This document shows, one piece after another, positions 1 to 10,477 of a DNA stretch of 64,000 nucleotides (the first letter of the stretch is position 1; the number at the start of each line of letters is the position of its first letter). The position numbers and the translations under genes are program-made. Origin of the DNA: Anastatus disparis (taxonomy: Eukaryota; Arthropoda; Insecta; Hymenoptera; Eupelmidae); the NCBI GenBank assembly GCA_017163975.1, contig JAFFSR010000292.1, positions 1,185,501-1,249,500 on the forward strand, in the 5' to 3' direction. The notes below the pieces were generated by a model. It searched no databases and was not told the DNA's origin. It worked only from the letters and a program-made list of their open reading frames with translations.

Positions 1-515
1 CAATGAAACAACATTTATAACCTCTTCCGGTAGAGCAGTATTAGAAATATTTTTTATCCAATTGTCTTTACTATTTTTAATGTTTAATTCTTCAGTCTGT
101 TTTAATTTTTCACTATATAAGATATTAAATTTTTTGTCTAAAGATTTTGATTTTTTCAAATAAATGTTTACACTTTTAATTTCAGTCATTGTGTAAAAAT
201 TATCTAAAACACTTTTATCAATCTTTAAATGGTCAATTTTCAATTTTAAAGCATTCAAACGTTTATGTAAGTATTTTAAGTGTATATAACTGTCATTACA
301 CATATATTTAAAAATTCTAACCGACATATTATTGTTAAAATTTAACATTCTATTTTTAAATGACTTACTATAAAACTCAAAACTATTTAACGACTTTTCC
401 AATCTCTTCAAATGATTAGGAATCAGTCCCGTTTTTTTACAATTCAGCAAAAATTGATGATGTGCGTTAGCTGTTGCAAGATTTATTCTCAAATTAGAAG
501 GTCTAAAAGAAATAG
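1..515 (-). pseudogene. Penelope-like element, N-terminal coding fragment (leftward copy, runs off the window)
   Basis: Read on the minus strand, one frame is open from about 515 to the left edge of the window (about 165 codons). It contains a HHQFLLNCKKTGLIPNHL block and ends, at the window edge, in ALPEEVINVVSL. The Cys plus IPNHL arrangement followed by a lysine/asparagine-rich stretch is what I know from the N-terminal region that precedes the reverse transcriptase domain in Penelope-like elements. The neighbouring rightward copy starts roughly where this one starts and lacks this region, so the two together form a head-to-head arrangement. No RT motif is visible in this piece because it leaves the window. 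Family assignment rests mainly on the adjoining RT copy. Confidence 0.6.
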
Positions 516-2337
516 ATTTGAACAATGTTAGATCAATTATTGTAAATAATATTAAATATAATTTAAAGAACAGGTTACCTTTATCAATGGAAGACAAGAA
601 ATTTAAAAACGATTTATTTTTCACAAAAAAATTTGTTAAGGATAACGAGGATCTTTTGTTTTTCACTAGAGCGGATAAAGGCAATTTGACTGTTTGCATG
701 AATGTAGAAGATTATAATTCAAAAATGAATGTTTTATTGTCGGACGCAAACACATATAAAATCTATAATAAGTGTCCGTTATCCTTCCTACAAAAAGAAG
801 TTTATAAGTTCATGAAAAAGTTAAGTAATTTTGAAGCTCTAGAGAAATCATATAAAGATATTGAATTGACACAAACTAATACGGTATTACCTCGTGCATA
901 TGGACTACCAAAGGTTCATAAAATTGATATTCCTTTAAGACCAATTATTTCTACTATAAATAGTCCTATTTACAATCTATCAAAAGCATTATATAATAAT
1001 TTAAAAAAGCTGCTCAAATTACCAAAGTCACATATTAACAATAGTGTAGAATTTGTTAAAAAAATCAAAAACGTCGTCATACCAGATGATTTTCTATTGT
1101 TCTCTTTAGATGTTTCGTCTCTATACACAAATGTATCATGTGAACTTGTTTTGAAAAGTTTAGAGAAACGTATTGATTGTATTCGTAAAAGTAATATACC
1201 GTTTAATGATATTATAGATATGACAAAGTTTTGGTTTAATAATACATTTTTCTCTTTTAACAATGTTATTTATAAACAAATTTATGGTACACCGATGGGT
1301 TCACCCATTTCTCCACTATTTGCAAACATTGTCATGGACGACTTAGAAAAGATTGTTTAAACATTTTAAAATTAGAACATAATATAGAACCCATATTTTA
1401 CTATAGATATGTAGATGACATTATAACATGTATACATAAAGATAACCTTACAGTTATGTTAAACGTTTTTAATAATTATGACAATCATTTAAATTTTACT
1501 CATGAAATTGAAATAAATAATAAAATCAATTTTCTTGACTTAACATTGATTAGAGAGAATAATGTTTTGATAACTGACTGGTACCAAAAATCGACCAATA
1601 CATCTCGATTATTAAATTTTAAATCATATCACACAAAAGAACTAAAAGAAACATTATCTATAACTTGATAGATAGAGCGGTATTGTTGTCAAATCCAAGG
1701 TATCGGGAAAAAATATTGAATTAGTTAAAAACTTGTTGCGAAAAACGATTATCCAGAAAAAATTTATTTTGTCTTGTATTGGTGATAGATTGAGTAAACA
1801 TAAACATAACAAAGCAGAGAATAATTCAAGGCATCTTAAAAGCGATAATTCATTATGTACAATAGCTTTACCATTCATTCCTCGTTTCTATAGCCAATGT
1901 AATAAGTCTCTAAAGAAATTTCACATTAATACAATTCCATTGATAAATAAAAAACTAGATAATGTCATAAAAATAAGAAAAGATAAACTCGAGAAAGAAA
2001 ATGTTACTGGCATTGTTTACAAATTTAATTGTAAATCTTGTTCAGCATGCTATGTGGGCGAATCAAAAAGATCTCTCAAAACAAGACTCAATGAACACAA
2101 AAATCTATTGATAAAAATACAGTAGTAGGCGAACACATGAGAGAATTTTCTCATGAGTTTGATTGGTCTAAAGCATTAATTTTAGACAAAGAAAATAATT
2201 ATAAAAAACGAAAAATTTCTGAAATGCTTCACATCAACGGATCTAAAAACGCAATCAATTTAAAAACTGATACTTTGTATTTGCCTACAATATATAAACA
2301 AATTTCGAATTTAGTGATCGATGTTACATATAAATAG
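464..2337 (+). pseudogene. Penelope-like retroelement: reverse transcriptase plus GIY-YIG endonuclease, frameshifted
   Basis: This is the RT-endonuclease of a Penelope-like element, broken by at least three frameshifts. The first open segment (to 1360, with an open frame from about 464) carries RADKGN, RAYGLPKVHK, RPIIS, SLDVSSLYTN and GTPMGSPISPLFANIVMD, the RT palm and finger motifs of this family. The frame then slips near 1358 and the catalytic YVDD follows at about 1408-1419. A further slip near 1668 leads to a segment ending in GIVYKFNCKSCSACYVGES, the GIY-YIG nuclease with R and E downstream. A last slip near 2100 precedes the C-terminal RKISEMLHI block, ending at 2337. The copy is 5'-truncated: its missing N-terminal part exists only in the inverted neighbour. 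It is dead as a coding unit. In living elements the protein performs target-primed reverse transcription in the nucleus. Confidence 0.9.
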
Positions 2338-3089
2338 ACGATTTGTTTACTTTTAACTTTCAGTCTGACTAAATGAGCGTTATCCTCATGTACAAATTTT
2401 AATTGATGTTAACTTAGGTATGTACAAATTGTGAAATGTTAAAATTTGTGTTTTAATTTATTTTTAACTGTAAGCGTTTTAATTTATTTATTTAATTGTA
2501 AGTTTTTTTTTTTTGTATAGTCTGAAGAGGTTGGAAATATTACCAACGAAACGTAACTGAAAATAAATATTTGATCTAATTTTTTGTGGATCTTATTTGG
2601 CCTTATCTCCCAGAGGTTGGTTTCTTATAACTACTTTCAAATTGTTTGGAGATTTAAAAAATTTTATCAACTGTCTTTTTGCTTTGGAAAAACCCAGGCA
2701 AAAACATATGTATTAATACGAGCGTCGACACCTTTGTAAAATCGAAGCATCAAAATTTATAAAACTATTCAGTACTCTTGTAGCTCTCATAACGAGCAGT
2801 TCTTAACAAGCCTTTGCTCTGCAAGGTCATACATTTATATAGTTCAAATAAAATCAAATGGTCTTTAATTTAGTATATACCTTTTTTTATCAACGCCCTA
2901 TACATATTCATAATATTGTCTCTCAAAATTAGTTTTTTGTGAGGCGTATCAACTTATTGGTACAACTATATTATATTAAATTTAATAAAAGTACAATAAA
3001 ATTTTTAATTATTATTCTAAAATTTTTTTTTATGAATATTAATAAAGGAATGAATTAAAATTCAAGAAAATATTCAATTTAAAAAAAGT
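2338..3089 (+). other. Penelope 3' untranslated tail, then featureless AT-rich DNA
   Basis: From 2338 to about 2600 is the non-coding tail of the rightward Penelope-like copy. It includes a hammerhead-like motif and the phrase CAACGAAACGT. From about 2600 to 3089 I see only AT-rich sequence with no ORF, repeat or hairpin I can support. Confidence 0.5.
2522..2555 (+). ncRNA. hammerhead-ribozyme-like core in the Penelope 3' region
   Basis: CTGAAGA (2522-2528) is followed by a GGTTGG/CCAAC stem with an AT loop and then GAAAC (2548-2552). This is the CUGANGA - stem II - GAAA order of a hammerhead core, and Penelope-like elements are known to carry hammerheads in their terminal repeats. Stems I and III are not clear by eye, so activity cannot be claimed. 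A second copy of the same layout lies at 33706-33736. Confidence 0.45.
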
Positions 3090-4291
3090 ATTTATAAATC
3101 ATGTCCAAGCCCTGAAAAGGGCCGATTAGACAAAAAATTTAGATTCTTTTTAACCCCTCTCAGGAGACTTGAACCAAGGTCGCTTTCTTAACTCTTTCAA
3201 CGCACGACGTCGGCTTTGAGACCAATTCCGTTGCGAAGAAGGAGCAACAAGGCGATCCACTCTACCTCAAGTAGGTAGTACAATCCATCGTTTAAGGCGT
3301 TCGAATTATTCCGAATTTGGCATTGGAAGTACTTCCTTTTGCGTTTGATTCCCCGACAATTTGACCAAGATTGGTCGAGGAATAGGACGGAGAAGTTGAG
3401 GAAGTGTTGGTTTCCTTACTACCGCTGTCTCATTTGGAACTGTAAGAGATGGAAGAACATTGTTCCCACTATTTATTACGACCTGTCTGTATTGATTAAT
3501 CCTCACAATTGGAGGACAGGCCTGCGACATCGTGATCGTACTACTATCACTTTGAAAGAGAGTGGTCTCGGTTTAACTACCAAAGATTTAAGAGGCCTCG
3601 CGGGAGCATCTTGCATTGGTTAAGAGCGAACTGTTGAAACCAACGAGTTGGGGTTGGAATCCTGAGATTCCTTGCCTGGTCGTGGGCGCCAACGTCTCGC
3701 ATTTCGCCAAATGCGTTGCGCCTCCTTATATTGTACTTACCCCCACTCTGAAACCAACTACAAGCCACATGTTAACTCTCCGACTCGTTCAGAGGGTTCA
3801 CGTAACTTGACTGTGTTCAAATATGTTAAGTCATTTTCCAAACTCATTCAGAGGGTCCTTCCAATGAGCTAACATCAATCAGCTGTTAAAAAAGCTGATG
3901 GCGTTCAAAGATAAGCCAAAGTTCTAAAATAAACTCAAAGAGTAGATCTAGAACGATGACCTAACGTTTCATCCAGATAGATCTTGAAAGACCCGGGTAC
4001 GGTAACACGAGGTTGAAAACTGGTGTGCTTCGTACCGATTGCGGGAGGCAATTGGGACGAAGTCAAGCCGCCTTCTTAATAAGACTCGCCGACTCATTCA
4101 GAGAGTCCGTTCAGCGTGATGAAACAACAGCCGATTGCCACGAGTTTTTCCAGATGTCGAAAAGACCTGGCCAACCTCATTGGCATAAAAAAAACAGTCA
4201 GCATGGCTTAAGGGTTCCAGACCCCGAGAGGTCCGGCCAGGCCAGCGAGCGCGAGCTGACTGCCGAAGCGTGCGTCTCTCCCGAGGTATAT
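3090..4291. repeat. less AT-rich repeat segment of unknown type
   Basis: This segment has clearly higher GC than its surroundings. It contains three copies of a motif resembling GACTCRTTCAGAGRGTYC (about 3778, 3841 and 4086). On the minus strand a TTGGCGCCCACG string near 3683-3694 resembles a lysine-tRNA primer-binding site, and a short open frame beginning MSQACPPIVRINQYR lies downstream of it (3530-3306). That would fit the leader and gag start of an LTR retrotransposon on the minus strand, but I cannot find matching LTRs, a protease or an RT. The short ORFs on both strands do not look like real proteins. Transposon-derived origin is likely; the class is a guess. Confidence 0.35.
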
Positions 4292-5312
4292 ACCTAACGG
4301 CGAGATACTTCGTCTAAAATCGACTTATCTAAAAAGTTTTATAACTCTGGAAAAAATGGTCGTAGCCTAAAAATTCTAACGGGATTCGAAAGATTGTTGA
4401 AAATTCTTTCAAAAACTATTGGTTTGATATAAAAAAAAAAACATTTTTTTCGTACCTCTTATCCTTGTTTAAAAAGAAATTTTTTTTAACTTTGTTTTGA
4501 CTTTGTAAAATAGTGTTCAATTCTAGTAGAAATCGTTACATTAATACAAAACCAAATAGGTTTTAAAGCTTATATTTCAACAATGAAAATGCAATGTTGA
4601 ACGTCTAGATTCGACCTTTTAAACCAGAGTTATAAGATTTTATATTTAAAAATAAGGTTTTTTTCGATGTATGAATATCTCTGAATTTAAGAGGAGGTCA
4701 CGTATCTCTGTCCTTTTCTAATCAAACCCAGGCGGAAATAATCTCATGCATTATAAACTAATTATAATTCTTAATAATAATTATAAGATTTTAATAGCTT
4801 TTGTTAGTAGTTTATAAAATAAAGAATTCGGAATCTAATAATAATAAATAATTATTATTAGATTTTTTAAGATTTTATTAGCTTTTATTAATTTTTTAAT
4901 GATTCCATTAGTTTTTATTAGCTTTTAAGTTTTGGGAAATTAAATGTTGCAAACAAAGTGATAACAGTTATTAGCTTTTATAAGTTTCTAATATTATTTT
5001 TTTAGTCTCTTATATTATTAGCTTTTATAAGTATTTAATATTTATGAATCAATTAACGAATAACAGAATAATAACAGTTATTAGTTATTTTATATTGGGT
5101 TTGATTAGTATATTCTGATAAATTATAACTCTTTATAAACGTTATAAAAGTTTATTATTTATAAATGATTGTCGTTAATAATTTAAGAAGATTTATTGTA
5201 AAAGTATATTTAATACCATAATAATTTAGTAAAAATAAATGTAAATCATGTAGAGTTGTATATATTTTTTATTTATTTCATAAAAATTCATAAACAAACG
5301 TTACATATTATT

Positions 5313-5954
5313 TTAATTGACACAACGACCAATAACACCTTTTACAAGTAAGCTTAAACAATATTGATTATTGCATTTTAATATAATACATGGTCTATAA
5401 AGAGTAGAATATTTGATACAACTAACGTCATTAGGTTCAATCGAACATCTTTTTAAATTCATTATGTCTTTTATGTCACTGTCATTTAAAATTGGAATAG
5501 GTTGTATTTTTAGGGATTTAAAGAAAATGAATACTTCATTTTTATTATTATGTTTGATCAAGCATATAGATATAATAATCCCAAATTGGTTATCATTAGT
5601 TTCAAAAATAGAATCATTTGTTTTTTTATTTCTTGAATAAAAACATGATGAATACCTGCAACTTTTATATATTATTTTTTGAAATTTTTTACAACTAGTT
5701 ATTTGATTGAAATTCATATTATTCAAACGAAGACATTTGATTTCTTTTTCAGATAGAGCGTGATGTCTTGCTTTCCCTATTAATATACAATCATCGACTT
5801 GAAAAACCTTTTTAAACCGATTACTGTTTAATTCCTCACAAAAATCTTTTGCTTGCTGTGATATAGAACTATTTAATTCCAATAGAGGAATCTGCTGATA
5901 CGTCAGTAATCTGATTGCTATTTGCTTTGCAATATGGTAATTGCACTTCTTCAT
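5313..5954 (-). CDS. uncharacterised transposon-associated protein, 213 aa
   Basis: This is the only uninterrupted ORF in element X, running from an ATG at 5954 to a stop at 5313. I see no catalytic motif. The N-terminal third is lysine/asparagine-rich. The C-terminal half has the order FGIIISI, EVFIFFKSLKI, then C.I.PNDVSCIKYST and RPCIIL...YCLSLLVKG. That resembles a C-terminal module I know from many anonymous ORFs in invertebrate DNA transposons, a beta-strand-rich region of unknown role. No signal peptide or membrane segment is present. An intact reading frame inside an otherwise ORF-free element suggests either recent activity or a captured exon. It may instead be the last exon of a longer transposase whose upstream exons were lost. 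The function is unknown. Confidence 0.5.
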   Translation of the reverse strand: MKKCNYHIAKQIAIRLLTYQQIPLLELNSSISQQAKDFCEELNSNRFKKVFQVDDCILIGKARHHALSEKEIKCLRLNNMNFNQITSCKKFQKIIYKSCRYSSCFYSRNKKTNDSIFETNDNQFGIIISICLIKHNNKNEVFIFFKSLKIQPIPILNDSDIKDIMNLKRCSIEPNDVSCIKYSTLYRPCIILKCNNQYCLSLLVKGVIGRCVN

Positions 5955-6179
5955 TTGTAATAAATTTTTATTTTGATTTTCGAACGGAAAACTAAACTAA
6001 ATTAATATTAAAAGACTGAAATAATAGTAAATAGTTGTTAACAAAAAATTATGTTATTTTATTACTACGAGAATTACACATTGATTTTCTATCGAGCTAG
6101 TCAAATGTATCTTGTATTTAAAAGGAGTTAATAAATTATTTATAAAATCAATACCTCATTCTAGAATTCATTTATTTAA

Positions 6180-6672
6180 TGAATAATAAACAAATTCGAG
6201 TCAAGTTCGAATCGCGTCGAGTTTTTTCTCCGAGTTCGAGTCGGGTACTCGATATCCGTGGGTACTTGAAAAAATATGAATTACTCGAGTAATTCGAGTT
6301 ACTCGGTAGATTTGAGTAACTCGAAAAGTTTGAGTTTCATACTCAACTCGACTCGAAGTTGGTTTAAAATTTATTCCAATATTCCTTCTGAATCGATAGA
6401 TAGATAGAACTCACAGCAAGTGAATAAAAAAATAGTAAAAAAATAATTTGTTTCGTATAAATGAATAATATAATCTAGTTGTTCGAGTTGTTCGAGTAGC
6501 TCTAGTCATTCGAGTAACTCAAGTTATTCGACTAACTCAACTTATTTGAAAAGTTCATATTTTTCGAGTAACTCAATAAATTCGAGAAACTCGGAAATTT
6601 CGAGTTAATACTCGACTCGAGCTCGTCGAGTAATTCGAGTTACTCGTAGTTCAAGTTACTCGCACACCCCTA
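6180..6672. repeat. degenerate TCGAGTAACTCGA repeat, probably a small element
   Basis: Two clusters of the word TCGAGTAACTCGA and its variants (about 6190-6360 and 6480-6665) sit inside element X. The block ends in TACTCGCACACCCCTAA, which resembles the GGGGTGTGCGA ends of some short hAT-like elements. A third cluster of the same words occurs at 38530-38640. The self-complementary words can form many alternative hairpins. Confidence 0.6.
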
Positions 6673-6780
6673 ATTTAAAGATTAATAATTACTAATATTA
6701 AAAAATTATAAGAAACATACAAATTTTATTACTGTAAAAAATAATTTATAACACTTATTAGATATTATTAGCTTGTTCGA

Positions 6781-7296
6781 AAAAATTCTAAAAATCATAA
6801 ATATATCGTTACTGTTAGTAATAATTAATAAAATTTATTAGAAGTTATTAGCTTTTTCGAAGAGTCAAATTTTCATTTTGTTGAAAAACCTAAAAACTAA
6901 TAAAGGTTTAAAAAGGCTAATAAGTTCTAATAACAGTCATAAGCTATTACAAGAAATCCAAATTCTTCATAATATAAATTTTTTATAGAAGTTATTAAAT
7001 TTTATTAGCTTTTTCTAGACAAGTTTATTTCCGCCTGGAAAAATTCTAAAAATCATAAATATATCATTATTGTTAGTAATAATTAATAAAATTTATTAGA
7101 AGTTATTAGCTTTTTCGAAGAGTCAAATTTTCATTCTGTTGAAAAATCTAAAAACTAATAAAGGTTTAAAAAGGCTAATAAGTTCTAATAACAGTCATAA
7201 GCTATTACAAGAAATCCGAATTCTTCATAATATAAATTTTTTATAGAAGTTATTAGATTTTATTAGCTTTTTCTAGACAAGTTTATTTCCGCCTGG
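6781..7296. repeat. two tandem copies of a 258 bp unit
   Basis: Unit 1 (6781-7038) and unit 2 (7039-7296) are nearly identical. Both begin AAAAATTCTAAAAATCATAA and end TTTATTTCCGCCTGG, so the right terminus of element X is present twice. This looks like a local duplication of the element end or an element inserted next to its own terminus. Confidence 0.85.
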
Positions 7297-8468
7297 GAAG
7301 AAATGATTTTTTGACAAAAACTAATAACTTTATCAAAAAATGAAGAGAAAGCTGCATCTTGTATCAAAAAAAGCAATATTTTCTTTGATAAGAAAAAATT
7401 AATTTTATTGCTTCGTTTTCAAGAAAACCTTGAAAAACCAAATTGTCCACCCTAACCTCTATGATTTAAGTTTTTCAAGGTTTTCTTGAAAACGAAGCAA
7501 TAAAATTAATTTTTTATTATCAAAGAAAATGTTGCTTTTTTTGATACAAGATGCAGCTTTCTCTTCATTTTTTGCTAAAGTTATTAGTTTCTGTAAAAAA
7601 CTCAATTCTTTGATTAGAAAAGGACAGAGATACGTGACCTCCTCTTAAGAGGAATAGAAAAATTTGTCAGAGAGAAAAAATGTTTCTTTTTGGTCAAATA
7701 ATAATAATATATAATAAAAAATTGATTTCGGAAAAAATTTTTTTTTTTGTTGGAATGTAATGAAATTTTGATATATTTAAAATATTGAACAACGTGGGTA
7801 AAAAAGGCAAAAAAAAATTTTTTTTCCGAAATCAATTCTTTATTATATATTATTATTATTTGACCAAAAAGAAACATTTTTTCTCTCTGACAAATTTTTC
7901 TATTCCTCTTAAATTCAGAGATATTCATACATCGAAAAAAACCTTATTTTTAAATATAAAATCTTATAACTCTGGTTTAAAAGGTCAAATCTAGACGTTC
8001 AACGTTGCCTTTTCATCGTTAAAATATAAGCTTTAAAACCTATTTGGTTTTGTATTAATGTAACGATTTCTACTAGAATTGAACACTATTTTACAAAGTC
8101 AAAACAAAGTTAAAAAAAATTTCTTTTTAAACAATGATTAGAGATACGAAAAAAATGTTTTTTTTTATATCAAACCAATGGTTTTTGAAAGAATTTTCAA
8201 CAATATTTCGAATCCCGTTGGAATTTTTAGGCTACGACCATTTTTTCCAGAGTTATAAAACTTTTTAGATAAGTCGATTTTAGACGAAGGGGGGCAAAAG
8301 TATCTCGGCGGCAGTGTAGGTGCGTGAGATATGAATATACCACACGTAGTATAACTTTTATGTTATACTATCAAACATCTTATATTATTGAAATTTTATT
8401 TATTAAAAAATTTTCCTTGTTTACCAAAATTCCCAGTACGAAGTTTGCCGTCACTAATAGAGCGTCAA

Positions 8469-8500
8469 CCAATGAGCTGCGATCCGAGTAGCTATAAAAT
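8469..8500 (+). promoter_or_regulatory. CCAAT and TATA boxes upstream of the 8554 reading frame
   Basis: CCAAT at 8469-8473 and CTATAAAATA at 8492-8501 lie 85 and 62 bp before the ATG at 8554. The spacing suits an RNA polymerase II core promoter with initiation around 8525. It precedes a decayed gene, so it may be a relic. Confidence 0.45.
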
Positions 8501-8553
8501 AATTAACGTTTACGAGTTGATTTCATTCTTTCGTTCTTACTCAAGTCGAAAGC

Positions 8554-9329
8554 ATGTCATCTTCTGAAGACGATTCTGGGTACAGAACATTGGAAGAGCT
8601 GGTGGAAGATTTTTCCCAAGATTTAGGAGTCGATTTTTTATCAGACTCTGATTTATTGTTACCGCCATCAGTTGAGTCATTGTGGTTGCAACCAACTGAG
8701 TCACCGCCATCGCCATCAGTACTGCAGATGATGAAGCCATCCTTCTAAAAAAGTTAAAAATCTTGCGTACGGAACATCACTACGCTCGAAATGCGTTAAA
8801 AACTGGTTTAGAATACCACTGTGCTTGAATTCCCCTGGGTTAGAATCCCCCTAGTTTACCTACTCTCTCAAAATAGGAAGAAGAGAGACGGCAAAGACAA
8901 GAAGAGAGACGGCATCGTGAAGCCACTCTTGGTGCCGTAGCGGCAGCTCCTCGTGTCGTAGTAGCAGTTGCAATAAATGCACAGCAACAAGAGAATGAGA
9001 ATGCTGAAGTAGAAATTGAAGGTGCAGAAGCTAGAGTATAGCAACGTCAGGCTTTACCGATCCGTTACGGTGATGAACAGATTGAAGTTCCCAGAAATTT
9101 AATAAATCATCAGGATGGCCTCGATCCGCTGGAGAATAAAAATGGGGTCCAAGGATGCTCAGATTTTTCCTCACTGCAGGCAACTGTGTCTGCTACAAAG
9201 AGGCTGCACTGTCCGCCAGGCTTGATTTAATTCAAAATACTTTTGCGGCTATTGAAAGCCACGTCAAGAATATTGACAACTATTATAATTACACAGATAC
9301 AATTTATGATTATTTAATTAAGACTTAAA
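8554..9329 (+). pseudogene. decayed gene of unknown function
   Basis: Coding-like sequence continues across this stretch but changes frame. The first segment starts MSSSEDDSGYRTLEELVED and is acidic (8554 to about 8720). A +1/-1 shift then opens DDEAILLKKLKILRTEHHYA. Next comes a basic/acidic stretch with RRQRQEERRHREATLG and an Ala/Val segment (about 8880-9035), an in-frame TAG near 9037, then RQALPIRYGDEQIEVPRNL, and a last shift into ARLDLIQNTFAAIESHVKN ending in TAA near 9327. Codon use is less AT-biased than the neighbourhood. I do not recognise the family; the N-terminal acidic and arginine-rich parts suggest a nucleic-acid-linked protein of a mobile element, but that is a guess. Confidence 0.45.
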
Positions 9330-9362
9330 TTTCACGTATGATTTAAAAGAAAATACATGGTA

Positions 9363-10235
9363 GGGTAAGTGCGCCAGTTATCGTTGCCCCCCCCCCCCGA
9401 CTACTGTACTCCTTCGATATTTTAATACATTAAGATAGGTTTAAGCTTTAATCAATAATACAAAAAAAATTTTCAATATTTTTAAAGTATAATTTAACTA
9501 TTAGAAAAATAAAAATTTAATTTATCGACTTTTTATATTGTATAAATAATGTTTGAAATTTTTGTAACGTGATTTATGCGTTTTTAGTGCACGCTTTATC
9601 AAAAAGCTTAAGAATTGCATGTTTAATTCAATCATTTAAAGTATTAAAAATGTATATTAATAATATGTAAATGCATTTTACTACAATAAAATACTTACAA
9701 ATTTCGAAAAAACTTATAATTTGCGTTTTTAAATTGTTTTTTATTATTTATTTATAAAATATAGTAACTGGAACAGATTTAAGCATATAGTTCAATTATC
9801 GTGCACGATAACTAAACCAATTTTTTGGTATAATCTTAGTTATCGTGCCCTCTAACATGTGAGCATCGATGAAAACATAACCTCAAAAAAAGATAAATTG
9901 ACGAAAAATGCACGGTATACGACGCTCGATATTTGGTCGAGGGCTTGCTTACTGACAAAACGCATTTAGTTGGGGGGACGGAAACTGACACACGGTATAT
10001 AGAAATCTGAAAATTGAGCAACACGGTATTTGACGCATGCATCAATTCTTATATTTTTAATAATATTTCAAATATTTTTCTATACATAATTAATCAATCA
10101 TGCTTATTAAATAAAAGATGCTTCAACGTTTATAACTGATATCAATAGTTATCGAGCATTAATAGAAAAATCTGTTTAATTTGATGAAATCTGTAAAAGG
10201 TTACGTTAAACTCACGGTAACTGGCACATTTACCC
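9363..10235. mobile_element. short TIR element, TA-flanked
   Basis: GGGTAAGTGCGCCAGTTATC at the left and its imperfect inverse (GGTAACTGGCACATTTACCC) at the right bound about 870 bp, with TA on both sides. The interior has a poly-C run and further GTTATCGTGC/GCACGATAAC inverted words but no convincing ORF. It lies just upstream of the Est1 promoter. Confidence 0.7.
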
Positions 10236-10280
10236 TATACAATAAATTATAAAGTATTATCTTGCTTTAATTATCTTAAG

Positions 10281-10383
10281 CTCCAATTGATATAACAAAG
10301 TAACTGAACAGTCATTTAAAATTGTATTCAAAAGTATGTTGTGCTATTGTTATCAAGCCTGTTTGATAAATCTTGCGTAAAAG
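10281..10383 (+). promoter_or_regulatory. Est1 promoter block (conserved upstream motif; TATA lost)
   Basis: CTCCAATTGATATAACAAAG begins at 10281, about 175 bp before the Est1 ATG. The same block stands 177 and 162 bp before the Est2 and Est3 ATGs. Where the other two genes have TATATAAAA, Est1 has TTGCGTAAAAG (10373-10383), so its TATA box appears to be destroyed. Confidence 0.6.
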
Positions 10384-10477
10384 AATTGTTTTTAATACAT
10401 TTCAATTTTATAAGTTAAGTTTCCTAATTGAGAATTAATGTTTGCTTAAAGAATACTAATTTAATTAACTACTCAAA

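Larger units (their letters stand above)
4727..7297. mobile_element. element X with CCCAGGCGGAAATAA terminal inverted repeats
   Basis: CCCAGGCGGAAATAA at 4727-4741 and its exact inverse at 7283-7297 delimit a 2.57 kb element inserted into B1. Aligning with the opposite B1 arm shows AA on both sides, suggesting a 2-bp target duplication. The interior is studded with TTATTAGCTTTT words on both strands. It holds one 213-codon ORF on the minus strand, a TCGAGT-rich repeat and a duplicated 258 bp tail. No transposase is visible, so it is probably non-autonomous or a deletion derivative. Confidence 0.75.
4691..7644. mobile_element. TTAA-flanked foldback element B1, interrupted by element X
   Basis: The ends are GAGGAGGTCACGTATCTC on both strands, and TTAA lies immediately outside each end (4687-4690 and 7645-7648), giving a clean 4-bp target duplication. 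Excluding the 2.57 kb inner element X, B1 is about 380 bp. Its body is a palindrome: the stretch around GAAGAGAAAGCTGCATCTTG at 7342-7362 reappears inverted near 7545-7565. The same body is found at 56808-57207 (B3). The end motif (GAG..GG then CTGTCCTT.TCTAAT) also recurs at 28845-29623 (B2). It is non-autonomous; the TTAA target fits piggyBac-, Kolobok- or Sola3-type transposases. Confidence 0.85.
4292..8315. mobile_element. foldback element A with roughly 400-490 bp arms, containing nested elements
   Basis: The left arm (about 4292-4690) and right arm (about 7912-8315) are long inverted copies of each other. Matching blocks include AGTCGATTTTAGACGAAG, TTTCTACTAGAATTGAACAC and the segment around ATCTCTGAATTTAAGAGG. 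The arms continue into a central palindrome at 7649-7912 (TAGAAAAATTTGTCAGAGAG and its inverse). The outer ends read CCTAACGGCGAGATAC and GTATCTCGGCGGCAGTGTAGG on opposite strands. Without the B1 insertion the element would be about 1.07 kb and almost entirely hairpin. It carries no ORF of its own. The 104- and 69-codon ORFs in its centre are mirror images of the palindrome, not genes. Confidence 0.85.

Noticed and set aside
7614..7994. ORFs of 104 and 69 codons with the shared string KKHFFSLTNFS
   Set aside because: They are the arms of the central palindrome of element A read in opposite directions; low complexity, no support.
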